NCBI GenBank assembly: GCA_021018995.1 | Contig: CM037587.1 | Coordinates: forward strand, 13,951,366-14,015,365 | Length of the DNA: 64,000 nucleotides | Direction of reading: 5' to 3' | Source: Chloranthus sessilifolius | Taxonomy: Eukaryota > Streptophyta > Magnoliopsida > Chloranthales > Chloranthaceae | Shown here: positions 44,931-54,889 of the stretch, in pieces | How the letters are laid out: every line of letters begins with the position of its first letter | Position numbering within the stretch: position 1 is the first letter of the stretch | Notes under the pieces: model-generated | What the model was told of the DNA's origin: nothing | Seen by the model: only the letters and a program-made list of their open reading frames with translations | Database searches by the model: none | Position numbers and translations under genes: made by a program

Positions 44931-45632
44931 CTATTCTTCCAGGAACACGATCACAATCTCATCTAAACATAGATGAAATTAAAACTTTTCAGATGTATCA
45001 TTTTCAAGCAAAAAATGCTGAAATACTCTTTTCTCCCAGTTATGGTAAAAGAAGATACACCTATGTTCTAGGAAATTTTATGTTCCAACACTATAAGTCA
45101 TATAGTTTATTTTTTGTCGATACAACGCATTACCATCTGACAAATGGGTTAAAATAAAGTACCCTATTTTTTGTCAAAGGTATTGAAGGTATACAAAGTA
45201 CAATTACTTTAAAAGCTAAAAACATTTCAATCTGCCTTAATGATAAAAAATTTATTATTCCAAAAATTCTCTGTTTTCCTAATATGAATGGCGATTTTTT
45301 ATTAGGAAACAATTTTCTCATAGCGTATTTACCAATAACCCTTAATTTCGGTTCTATTGGCCTTTCTCTTAAAGATGAAGTAGTCCAAATCCCTTTACTT
45401 CAAGTACATAAATCTAAATGTGATAAAGGTTTTGCGCCTAGCCACCGTGGTGTGTTAACCCAAAATATTACCTTAATTGAACCAAATCATTGGCTATTTT
45501 CTATTCTTAAAGAAAATTTTAGTGATAATCCACTAAAACTTTGGCATAAGAGTCCTCGACATTGTCATATTAAATTAAAAGATCCCAATGCCATAATTAA
45601 AATAAAACCTATTATCTATACGAAAAGGATAT
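44931..45632 (+). pseudogene. Caulimovirid aspartic protease region
   Basis: Retropepsin region upstream of RT; SLFFVDT (~45098-45120) sits where the catalytic DTG would be, with the Gly lost. The downstream flap end NGDFLLGNNFL (45287-45319) is the family hallmark before RT. The frame 45284-45634 is open; a TAG closes it just before RT. Confidence 0.65.
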
Positions 45633-46100
45633 AGGTGAATTTGAGGTACAAATTAACGATTTATTAGAGAAAAAACTCATTAAACCAACAAAAAGCCCTC
45701 ATTCAAGTCCGACATTTTTGGTAAGAAACCATGCAGAACTAAAAAGAGGAAAAGCTCGAATGGTTTTAAACTATAAACGGTTAAATGAAAATTTAGAATT
45801 TGATGGATACTTTATCCCAACAAAAGATGTTTTGATTAATCAAATCAAAGGATTAAAGATTTTCAGTAAATTTGACTGTAAATCAGGATATTGGCAATTA
45901 AAATTAACTGAAGAGTCAAAAGAATTGACTACTTTCAACGCACCATGCGGACATTATCAATGGAATGTCATATCATTTGATTTAAACACTGCACCACAAA
46001 TATATCAAAGATGGATGGATTATATTTTCTCTCCATATAAAGAATTTTGTGTTGTTTATATAGATGACATATTGATTTTTTTCAAAAACAAGAGATGACT
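45633..46100 (+). pseudogene. Caulimovirid reverse transcriptase
   Basis: Best-preserved part. The frame 45718-46098 has RMVLNYKRLNENLEFDGY, KFDCKSGYWQLKL, the GHYQW block and VVYIDDIL with the YIDD active site intact (~46057-46068). These are pararetrovirus RT motifs, distinct from Ty3/gypsy. The enzyme would copy pregenomic RNA to DNA. It stops at 46096, with the thumb in other frames. Confidence 0.92.
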
Positions 46101-46970
46101 ATAAAAAATATTTGAAATAAATGTGCGAAATGTTCCAAAAACATGAAATTATCCTTTCACCTTCAAAAATAGAAGTTGAAAAAGAATCAATAGAATTTTT
46201 AGGTCTTATTTTAAATCATGATGATTTAAAATTACAAGATCACATAATAATCAAAATTAAAGATTTTTCGAAAGAATTAACTGATAAAAAATAATTTCAA
46301 AGTCTTCTAGGAATTCTAAATTAGGGAAGAAATTATTAAAAAAAATTAGCACAAAAGGAAACTTCTTTAACAAATAAACTTAAAAAGGAAGTAGAATTTT
46401 CTTGGACAAATAAGATAAAATTATCTTACAACAAATAAAACAAGACATACAACAATGTCCTTCAGTTTATTTTTCACAAAATGGAGATAAATTAATCCTT
46501 GAAACAGTTGCTTCAGATCTATGTTGGGGATGTGTATTAAAAGCAATCCCTTTAAAAGAATGGGAAGAAAAAGATCCTCCTCATTCTTATGGTATAAAAC
46601 CACGAAAAACACCATTAACAAAAAAGTTACAAAGCAAAGAACTTTTATGTGGTTATAATTATGAAAAATTTAAATCAAATGAACATAATTATATTATTTT
46701 TGAAAAAAAATTTATTAGCAATAAAACTTGTCATTAAAAGATTTCATATATATTTAGCACATGAAGTCTTCTTTATACGAACTGATAATCAGGCAGTTCG
46801 AGATTTCTTAATTAATAAGTAAAACATATTCAAAGGAAGAAGATTAAAATGGTACAATCAAATTTCTCTTTATTCCTTTGAAGTAGAACATGTTAAAGGA
46901 ACTACTAATGTTTTAGCTAATTTTCTTAGCAGAGATCCAACAATTAAACCACTAAACCAAGTGGACTAAT
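46101..46970 (+). pseudogene. Caulimovirid RT thumb and RNase H
   Basis: After several frame changes: VYFSQNGDKLILETVAS (~46468), with the first RNase H Asp replaced (TVAS in place of TDAS), DLCWGCVLKAI, FFIRTDNQAV (~46772) and VEHVKGTTNVLANFLSRDP (~46888-46944). The domain order matches the family's RT-RNase H end. There are many stops. Confidence 0.8.
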
Positions 46971-47059
46971 GGAGCTGTTAATTTTCTTGTAGGAGATGGA
47001 CAAAAATCCATCAAACTGGTCAACAATTGCGAAAAAGGCAAAAACAGAAAATGAAGAAA

Positions 47060-48290
47060 TACCTTCATCTTCTCAGAGGAAAATTTATGTAGTTCTGAAA
47101 GGCCGTTAGCCCGGAATCTACATGTCATGGTTAGCTTGTCAAAAACAATTGACAAACCTCCCGAATTCTTGCTACCAAGTCCATGATACTCTAGAAGAAG
47201 CTAGAAAATTATTCTTTTTTCATCAAACAACACAATATTTGTCTATAAAGGAAGCTAAACAAGCTATTTCCTTGAATCTATGCAAAAATTGGCAAACACA
47301 AGAATTTCTAATATCCCAGATTTCATTAATCCCGGTATATTTTATGTTATATTTTATGATTTAAGTGAAGTATGGAAAAGTCATATTTTAAATGATAAAA
47401 AACAATTTCGGAAAAGCATGACTGCTTTAAGTTTAAAAATAAAAGACAAAGAAGATCAAATACAAAAATTGCAGGAATGCCCTTATTCCTTGGTAAAAAC
47501 CATTAAATGGGATTCATTAGATTTTGATCTGAAAAATGTAAATCATTTTTTAGAAATTACAAAATTATTAGATTCACAGTTTCCATACCTTGTTTTTCAA
47601 AAATTCAAAAGAATTTGTATGTTTGAAAAACTCAAGCATGTCCTTCTAGAAGATATTAGCAACACCATAATATCTAAAGCTGAAGATCATGAAAATAAAA
47701 TAATACAAATTTTATTAAAATATTATAAACAAGTCATGTTCTATGACGATAAAGATCTTCCTCATTTATCATTCTTCATCGAATTATATTCTTATGATTT
47801 GGAAGAATGCATTGATTGAGGATTGATGAAACACATCATCTTCTCAGGACGACCATTAATGGAATTTCCTATGATGTACAAAATCATGATTCATCATGTC
47901 ACAAAAAGATTAAATAGAACAATATACTACAATTTTGGATCACAAGCACCGTCGATTGGAGGACAAGAGAAAAATTCTTTTAACCCTATCAAATTTGGTT
48001 TCTAGACCTCACCAGAGACTGAATTTCTTGAAGACATGTTTGACTATCCAGAGGCAAAAGAATCAATTCTTGCTACTAATCCAAAATCTTATTGGATTAC
48101 GAATCTGAAGATTTTATCTTCAATGGCACGACAAATTTTATTCGCTGATAATCGTTTCAGCATCACTAATGGAAGACGACTTTTTACCACAAATCTCCCC
48201 ATCGACTACATGAGAATTGATGAACAAATTTCTAAAGTACAAGAACTACTAAAGAAATTTGATACGAGAAAAGATCTTAATTTGCCATAA
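47060..48290 (+). pseudogene. Caulimovirid transactivator/viroplasmin (TAV) gene remnant
   Basis: The viroplasmin (Cauli_VI) domain is seen at 47086-47270: YVVLKGR-stop-PGIYMSW, then CQKQLTNLPNSCYQVHDTL. It is followed by long open frames (47280-47819, 47823-48002, 48036-48288) in the same reading direction, separated by single stops. In the family this protein forms inclusion bodies and allows reinitiation on polycistronic RNA. Its presence right after RNase H excludes badna-/tungro-type layouts. Confidence 0.8.
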
Positions 48291-48755
48291 AACCTTGAGT
48301 TTGAAACCACAATGCTCGAGAATGAACAAGAAGCTGCACAGAATCAACAATCTCCTTTAAGTTATGCTTCAGAAGAGTCAGTTTACTACCACAATCTTGA
48401 GAATCGAATGGAAGCATAGTGGACTACCCCACTATCATCAAAAAGTAAAGTAGCATGATCAACTCCAGCACATCCAGGATACGTCGCTACCTTTTGGACG
48501 CCACCCATGACGTTTCTCGCCTGCAAAAAAGCAAAGAGAATCTTATCTTACTTTTAGAAAAGCAAAAGTAGATTCGACTTTGGAAAAAAAAGAAGCAAAG
48601 TTGTCGTTTTCATTTTGTAAAGAAGAATATTATCTTGCTTTTGATAAAACAAAGATATTGCTTTTGTCTAAAGCATCTTGTATAGGTTATAAATAGGTTG
48701 CTCTTCAGTTAGTTGTGGCATCGAGTCTAAGAGAGTTTTCGCGTTTGTTTATAAA
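48291..48755 (+). promoter_or_regulatory. Pararetrovirus intergenic promoter
   Basis: AT-rich, largely non-coding. A TGACG word at ~48508 (as-1-like) is followed by GA/AAAG-rich enhancer-like sequence and a TATA box TATAAATA at 48688-48695, ~30 nt before a CTCTTCAGTTAG start region. The position between TAV and the primer site matches the 35S-type promoter of the family. Confidence 0.72.
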
Positions 48756-48767
48756 TGGTATCGAAGC
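48756..48767 (+). promoter_or_regulatory. tRNA-Met primer-binding site of the pararetrovirus
   Basis: TGGTATCGAAGC is close to TGGTATCAGAGC, the minus-strand primer site shared by caulimovirids; by convention this is position 1 of the viral map. Confidence 0.75.
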
Positions 48768-49140
48768 CTAAGGTGATATTAAGTTTCTAAGAGTTGAGTT
48801 GGTATCAATATTAGTGTTAGTGTGTGAAATAGTATTGGCGTGCAAAGGTTTAAAGTTTGAAGAAATATTGCAAGTATGTAATCCTTTGTTGATAATTTCA
48901 TAGTATTTATGATATTGCTTATTATTTTTTCTTGTTATTGTTTGATAATGAATATATATATTAAAAAAAAAGAAGTCTTTTGACTATTTTACAAAGTGTT
49001 TTTACCAGATTAATTGGTATAAAACTCATATACTTAATATATTCAAAAGCCCATATATCTTAAAAGATTAATTGGCTATAGTGAAACGACTTTTGTCTTG
49101 TTAGAAACGGTTTAGGCACGTTCAATACTTTAAGAGATTT
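48768..49140 (+). other. Viral leader
   Basis: Non-coding AT-rich region between the primer site and the first ORF; no feature beyond short frames. Confidence 0.5.
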
Positions 49141-49884
49141 TAGGTACCAATACGAATTAAAATAGCAGAAACATCTAGTAACGCTAGTCATGAACTAGAA
49201 ATACCTATAGATTATATAAGTTTTTGGATACATAAAAATCAAGACGAATATGGACATTGTTTTCATATAGAAAAAAATTCAGAAAATAATACAAGTCTCA
49301 TTAGTAGTTGTATAAATAGTTTATTAGAAATAATAGGAACATGGCTACAAAAAGTCAATAGAAAACAAGATGATATGAAAGTTCAACTAAGAGCTATCCA
49401 TAGCGAAGTAATAGATATCCAAAATCAAATTGACACTTTGGGAAATTTGATAAATTTGGATCTAAAAGAAGACACCAAATTAAAAATAGAAGATTTAATA
49501 AAAAAAATTAGATAATCTAAATATAGAAAATAAACCTATAATTGATGAATATCCTAACACAAGATTATTTTATGGAACAAATGACTATAATATAGAACAT
49601 ATAAATATTCTTGAAAATAATAATTATAATTATCAAGAATATTTAAATATCAAAGAAGTTCTAGAATATTGGCAAAATCTCTATTTGGATAAAACTCTTC
49701 CAATAGAAGATAAAAATCAAATATTATTTCAAATAAAAGAAGTCTCTATAACACATGAACTCCTTTTAACATATTTCCAAAATCAGGAATTAAAAAAAGA
49801 ATCTGAAAGAGATCAAAATTCTTTCATAAATATGAATTCTGATAAATCTGAATCAGAAACCTTTTCAATCCTAAGTGAGTCTTA
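49141..49884 (+). pseudogene. Viral ORF with coiled coil (unknown/VAP-like)
   Basis: The plus-strand frame from ~49150 has IPIDYISFWIHKNQDEYGH and a helical stretch rich in heptad Ile/Leu (ending DLIKKI, ~49510), suggesting a coiled coil. It then has a stop and continues as 49685-49885, ending ESETFSILSES. The position before the coat protein corresponds to the small first ORF or virion-associated protein of related viruses. Function not certain. Confidence 0.5.
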
Positions 49885-51140
49885 AACACCTTTGGCTCCA
49901 CAAAAAAGAAAAGCAGAAGAACCACTAGAAGAGTTTGAAAATATAGAACAATATTTACAAACCCTTACTTCTGAAGAACAAGAGGAATATCTAAAAGAAT
50001 ATATTCATACAAATGATGGTAGTGGTGGTTCTACATTAGGAACAAAAAATGAAGATAATGAGGGACCAACCCCAATACATTCTAGGCGCGATGATTTAAA
50101 CAAACAATCAATCGCCCAAGGAGGTACGTATCTTGATCTAACAAATGTTCCTTTCAAAGATCAAGAGAAATTATGGATGATTGGGCACAATTCATGTCCA
50201 TTGTCATAACAAATCAGAAAACACACAGGTCTAAAAAAAGATTTCTTGATTACATTGCAGTTACACTTTAAGGTAATGTCTTGCAATGGTTAAAATAATG
50301 AAAAAATTAAATGAAGAAAAATTACAAAAATCAAAATTATTAGGAGATTTTCATACCCTGATGATATCCTAAAACACTTTACGGTAACTAGCAAATAACA
50401 TCTTTGTGGTTACACCGGCGAACAAAATCTACAAGAAGATGTTTTCATTTTATCAAAAAATAAATTATGCAATATTTATCAATTTCAAGAATATTGCAAT
50501 ACATTTAAAAAATATTATTATCAATTGGAACCCTTAATTAATATTTCATGATTAGAATAATTTTATCATAAATTACCTGCTCTATAGGACGAACTAGCAA
50601 TGAAAGATTATCTTGAGTTCATTGCAAAATTCTCTAAAACAGATACACTAGGACTAAGAACAACTTTTGTCCTACGAGTAATTTCCGAAAGATGTTTAGA
50701 ATTAAAGGCAAAAAAGCAAGTTAAAAATCAAGTTACAAATTATGCCTTCGGTCATAAATGTTGCACTAAAATTTTCTAAGAAAATTGGAAAATTGGTTGT
50801 AATAATCATAAACCTAAAGGATTCAAAAAGAAAAAATTCAAATGGAAACCATAGGACAAAAAGAAAAGATTTTTTAAACATAAAAAATATATAAAGAAAT
50901 TGCAAGAAAAATACAGATAATCATAACACGAATAAAAAGAAATGTCGATGTTTTATTTGTAATTAAGAAAGACATTACACTCCTCAATGTCCGAGACGAG
51001 AAAAAAATATAAGTAAGATGATTAAATATTTAGATGAAGGAGATCTAGATGTTTATTTTGGAGAAGAAATATGAAGTGATGATGATAATAGTATCATCTA
51101 TGAATTAGAATCTGAGTCAGAAATTGATTCTAATACAGAT
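49885..51140 (+). pseudogene. Caulimovirid coat protein remnant
   Basis: Starts with an acidic, charged region (KRKAEEPLEEFENIEQYLQ, ~49905) typical of the CP N-terminus. Interrupted frames follow, with Lys-rich stretches (~50800-50900). A CCHC zinc knuckle CFICN...RHYTPQCPRR (~50948-51000), with one stop inside, is the RNA-binding motif of caulimovirid coat proteins. An acidic tail follows. At least ten stops or shifts. Confidence 0.72.
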
Positions 51141-51157
51141 CTAGGAAACTCATTTTC

Positions 51158-51481
51158 ATGATGAATATCTTTGAAACCCTTGAAGATGAGCATCAAATGA
51201 TTACCTTAAAAGAAGTAATGGGAAAAGAAATAACATTTTGTGAAGAACAACTTAAAGAATTAGAAACTAAAAGAAATAAAATCAATAAGAAAGATATATA
51301 CAAAATATCCCCTATTGATAAAATAACCCTTAAAAGTGATTTTAGGCCACCTTTTCATTATCTCAAGATCATTGTGTCGAAAATTGGGACTAAAAGCCAA
51401 CGTAGAAATTCAGGACTCAGCATTGGGGATCAGTCCATGAAGAACAGATACCTCAACACCCGCTTTCAAAATATTTGTTAA
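51158..51481 (+). pseudogene. Short viral frame after coat protein
   Basis: Open 107-codon frame starting MMNIFETLEDEHQMI, Lys/Glu-rich with coiled-coil character (CEEQLKELETKRNKI). No family recognised; on the circular map it lies between CP and MP. The right virus-host junction is near 51480. Confidence 0.45.
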
Positions 51482-51605
51482 AGAAAAAACATGATACATG
51501 TTATAGACTTTTAGTCTTAAAATTATAGTTTAAGCATATGACCTAAATTATTAGATGATTTTTTTTTATACATAAAAAAATTATATTTTAAAAAATAAAA
51601 TTAAA

Positions 51606-51800
51606 TTGTTTGGTATCCACGGATACTCAAGCCGTATCAGCCTAGTCGATACCGATATTACCTTGATACTGGTATCGGGTAGCCAAAATACTGATACATA
51701 TCGGTATCTAGTCGATACCGATACCACCCTGATACTGGTATCTGGGTGCTATAGGTATCGGTTGGCCAAAATACTGATATGCATTATATTTGATACCATG
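51606..51800. repeat. Degenerate GTATCGGTATCG repeat
   Basis: About two and a half ~75-bp units, each with TAGTCGATACCGATA, CCTTGATACTGGTATC or CCCTGATACTGGTATC, and GGCCAAAATACTGATA. Not coding. Confidence 0.75.
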
Positions 51801-51849
51801 ATAAAATCAATCTCCATCAATTGAAAATGATGGTACCCCAAGATCAAAC

Positions 51850-52027
51850 ACCTTCCCCTTTAACTAAAAAGAGTCAACCAATCGGGCGACAGAAAAACAC
51901 TGACATACATAAATAGAAGATGAAGGTGCTTTGTACCTGATATCATCTCCAGTTCTCTACTCTTCCCTACAAAAGCAAACCTTCATTTGCCTAGAGGAGG
52001 GAGGGGTATTTCGAGAAGAGAAAAAAG
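51850..52027 (+). promoter_or_regulatory. Promoter and 5' UTR of the SDR gene
   Basis: A CCAAT word (AACCAATCGGG at ~51878) and a TATA-like CATAAATAGAAG at ~51908 lie about 110-145 bp upstream of the ATG at 52028. The leader between is purine-rich near the start codon (GAGAAGAGAAAAAAG). Confidence 0.5.
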
Positions 52028-52217
52028 ATGCATTTGAGCGAGAACGAGGGCATAGAGGGAAATATTTTTGTGGTAACGGGTGGATCGGGATTCGTTGGGT
52101 CTTCTCTATGTTTTGAGCTTATTAGAAGGGGTGCTAAGGAGGTTCGATCGCTCGACACTCGTATTTCGTCTCCTTGGACCCTCGATCTCCAGATCAACGG
52201 CGTCAAATGCATCCAAG
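52028..52217 (+). CDS. SDR family 42E member 1-like, exon 1 only
   Basis: 63 codons plus one base, starting MHLSENEGIEGNIFVVTGG. The Rossmann nucleotide-binding motif is TGGSGFVGSSL (residues 18-28), then FELIRRGAKEVRSLDTR and NGVKCIQG. This is the N-terminus of plant short-chain dehydrogenase/reductases annotated as 42E member 1 / 3-beta-hydroxysteroid-type dehydrogenases, which use NAD(P)H. The donor CCAAG|GTTACT at 52217/52218 is where the family's first intron usually sits. No exon 2 was found in the following 11.8 kb, which is filled with repeats. So this is either a gene with a very long intron 1 that continues past the window or a promoter-plus-exon relic. The exon itself is undamaged. 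Confidence 0.75.
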
Positions 52218-52740
52218 GTTACTGATTTTGGAGTTTTCTTCTCTTTTTTTGTTCGTTTGATGAGATTTTATTAAGAAAATCACTTTTTTTTTATCGATTT
52301 ATAGGTGTTTGTGAGGCTTGATTATTATATTATATTATTTATATTTAATCTAATTATTTATTTTGAAGAGTTAAGATGATATATGTCGTTTCAGTGAATT
52401 AGTGTATAAATTTAGGGTTTTGTATTTTTTGTCATTTTTTAAAATAAAATTTTCGTAAAAATCCTCCTTTTATGTTGACATTTCGGGTTTTAGTTTTTGT
52501 CATTTTTTTGCTTCAATTTCCTTAAAAAATCCTTTTAATTTATTTCCTCTAATGCATGTTTTGGATATATATATATATGGGAAATTTGAGCTCATGTATC
52601 ATTGTTTAATTTTTTGTTTATGTGATTGCAATCTTTATGGTTTCATAATTTGTATGGTTTATTTTTTGTCTCTTTGTGAAACGATTCCCAATATCGATAA
52701 TTACTCAAAAAGAGAGATGCAAATGATTAAACCATAGTTT
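52218..52740 (+). other. Start of putative SDR intron 1
   Basis: T-rich sequence typical of a plant intron; no second exon recognised. A short TA tract lies at about 52567-52578. Confidence 0.5.
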
Positions 52741-52744
52741 AAAA

Positions 52745-53745
52745 CACTGAAACTCTACTCGACTCGGAAATCATCTGAGAAGAGTCACCTGAGTAGAGTC
52801 ACCGCGGCAAATTGGTCCAACTCGACTCGCTCTGACTCGGGTTATTATATATATATTTTCTTCTTACTTGCCCTTCTTTCCTTTTTTTTTCTTTCTTTCT
52901 TTCTTTTCCATTTCTTTCTTTTCCTGCCTTTCTTCTTCTTCTTCTTACTTTCCTTCTTCCTTCTTTCTTCTTTATTTCTTTCTTTCTTTACTTCTTTCTT
53001 CTTTATTTCTTTCTTTTCTTTCTTTCCTTCTTCCTTCTTTCTTCTTTATTTCTTTCTTTCTTTACTTCTTTCTTCTTTATTTCTTTCTTTCTTTCTTTAC
53101 TTCTTTTTCTTTGCTTTGCTTTCTTTCTTTCTTTGTTTCTTTGCTTTGCTTTCTTTCCTTTTTTTCCTTCTTTTCTTCTTTTTCTTTCTTTCTTTCTTTT
53201 CCATTTCTTTCTTTTCCTGCCTTTCTTCTTCTTCTTCTTTCTCCTCCTTCTCCCTTCCCTTCTCCCTTCTCCCTTCTTCCTTCTTCCTTCTTCCTTCTTC
53301 TTCTTCTTTCTTCTTGGGTCATTAAAGTCGACTCGCCGAGTTTTCGAGTTGACTCGGCAAGTCAACCGAGTCTCAGCCCAAATCGAGTTTGCAGCCGAGT
53401 CGACCCGGAACTGGGTCGAGTCGAGGTGACTCCCTCGATTTTCGAGTCGACTCGGCCAGTTTTAAAACAGTGGATTAAACAACTCAAATAAAAAGAAAAA
53501 TCCTTCTTCCTTCTTCTTTCTTCTTGGGTCATTAAAGTTGACTCGCCGAGTCAACAAACTCGGCCGAGTTTTCGAGTCGACTCGACGAGTCAACAAACTC
53601 GGCCGAGTTTTCGAGTCGACTCGACGAGTCAACTGAGTCTCAGCCCAAATCGAGTCTGCAGCCGAATCAACTCGCCCGAGTTTCGAGTCGACTTGGCGAG
53701 TTTTAATACTGTGGATTAAACAACTCAAATAAAAAGAAAAATAAC
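52745..53745. repeat. ACTCGACTCGG repeat with (TTTC)n expansion and tandem duplication
   Basis: Outer parts contain many variants of GAGTCGACTCGGCGAGTCAAC. 52865-53310 is a long TTTC/TTC microsatellite. About 53290-53500 is repeated at 53501-53741, both ending ATTAAACAACTCAAATAAAA; the copies share TTCTTGGGTCATTAAAGT and CAGCCCAAATCGAGT. The element edges read TTTAAAACACTG and CAGTTTTAAAACAGTGG, which could be the termini of a MITE. Frames here encode Phe/Leu/Ser or Lys/Glu/Arg runs and are not genes. Confidence 0.8.
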
Positions 53746-53838
53746 CATGATGAAGGTTGGCCTCCTTAGCCTTAACCTCTTCAAATTCAACTTGATTCCT
53801 ACAAAACTTTTCCCACAATTAAATAAATCAATAACTTA

Positions 53839-54052
53839 GGCTGCGTTTGGATTAGTTCTTTCAGGCGAAAGAGCAGTTCTTTAGCTCCAACTACGATTGG
53901 TAACATAGCTCCTTGCCTTTTTCTCCAACGGAGAGCTGTGTGAAGTGATAAAACTGCTCTCTGCCAAAGCAGATTTTATCTGCTCTGGTGGAGAGTAGGC
54001 AGAGAGTTGTGTCTGTTCTTATATAGAGCTAACCCAAACGGCAAACGCAGCC
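53839..54052. mobile_element. Tourist-like MITE (PIF/Harbinger), 214 bp
   Basis: Terminal inverted repeats GGCTGCGTTTGG at the left and, on the reverse strand from the right, GGCTGCGTTTGCCGTTTGGG. The TTA target duplication at 53836-53838 and 54053-54055 is characteristic of PIF/Harbinger. The interior has GAGCAG and CAGATTTTATCTGCTCTG symmetry. No coding. Confidence 0.9.
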
Positions 54053-54055
54053 TTA

Positions 54056-54558
54056 TTAACTTCCCGCTAATACATTTTAATTTTGGGTAGCTTTAAAAGC
54101 ACCCACCGAATCTTGTTGGGCACCTACTCTAGGGGCCACTTTTTTGGGATAAGTGAGATGTGGAATCGAAAACTATTTTAGAGAAATTGTCGAATGGTAA
54201 AAACAACTCTCAAATAACACATTGTGATTGATTGACAGAAATAACCCTTAAAGCGAGTAAAAAACCAGTTGAAAATTTTGAACTTTGTGACAAAATTGCT
54301 AAACTTCCCCACATTTCTTTTCCTGATTGGTCGCTTCTCCACGTTTCGTTGTATTGTCTTTTCCACCTATTTCAATGCATTTTAGGTTATCTAACATGAA
54401 AATCATAGTTACCTGAACTCTTCATTTGTGGTGCCAAGTTCCAATTTGATGATAAGCAAGGTTCAATTTCTCAAGGGACATTTGAATCGAAGTGGCTAGA
54501 CCGTGTGAATTCAGATGAAACGTACTACATACTATGGTAAATTTTCCAAAGTAGTAGC
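54056..54558. other. Spacer, nothing recognised
   Basis: Intergenic or intronic AT-rich sequence with no supported exon. Confidence 0.4.
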
Positions 54559-54877
54559 TGCTGGAAATAGTAATATATGTATGGTGTGTAGGAAGCAATA
54601 GTGTCAAGTATGGAGTGTAGTGTCCACATAAAAGTAAGTGAGTGTCGTTAGTTATGTGTGGGGTGTCTTTAGTGAATGTAATTGACTCCTCTATATAAGG
54701 AGACCACCTCTTGGAAATCATTCACACCTTAATATTAACAATGTAGTCTTTTGTGTTCATTGCTTTCTCTCCTTCCTCTTTCTCTAATAAACCGTCAATG
54801 GGTATTTCTCATCTCTTTAGTTCTTATCCTTGTTAGATTAGAAGTTTTTTTTTTTTTTAACATGGTATCAAAGCGGG
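54559..54877 (+). mobile_element. copia-type LTR with primer-binding site
   Basis: Candidate LTR 54559-54862 (TGCTGGAAAT...TTTTTTAACA) with TATA box CTCTATATAAGGAG at ~54691. It is followed at once by TGGTATCAAAGCGGG (54863-54877), a tRNA-iMet primer site. The left edge is inferred from the TG. No gag follows: the next kilobase is a degenerate repeat. Confidence 0.65.
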
Positions 54878-54889
54878 TTAGTTTTGCAT

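Larger units (their letters stand above)
44236..51481 (+). mobile_element. Endogenous pararetrovirus (Caulimoviridae), permuted and decayed
   Basis: About 7.25 kb, close to one caulimovirid genome. The order along the plus strand is movement-protein remnant, protease, reverse transcriptase, RNase H, transactivator, intergenic promoter, tRNA-Met primer site, coiled-coil ORF, coat protein with zinc knuckle, and a short downstream frame. On a circle this is the layout CP - MP - PR/RT/RH - TAV. That layout matches solendovirus and cavemovirus genomes from memory; the integrated copy opens between CP and MP. All frames contain stops or shifts. There are no LTRs and no integrase, as expected for this family. 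Confidence 0.88.

Noticed and set aside
47280-48290. Two or three independent small host genes
   Set aside because: They are collinear with the viroplasmin domain and separated by single stops; best explained as one decayed viral TAV gene.
52868-53491. Long open frames on both strands (up to 207 codons)
   Set aside because: They translate a TTTC/TTC microsatellite (Phe/Leu/Ser or Lys/Glu/Arg runs); no protein.
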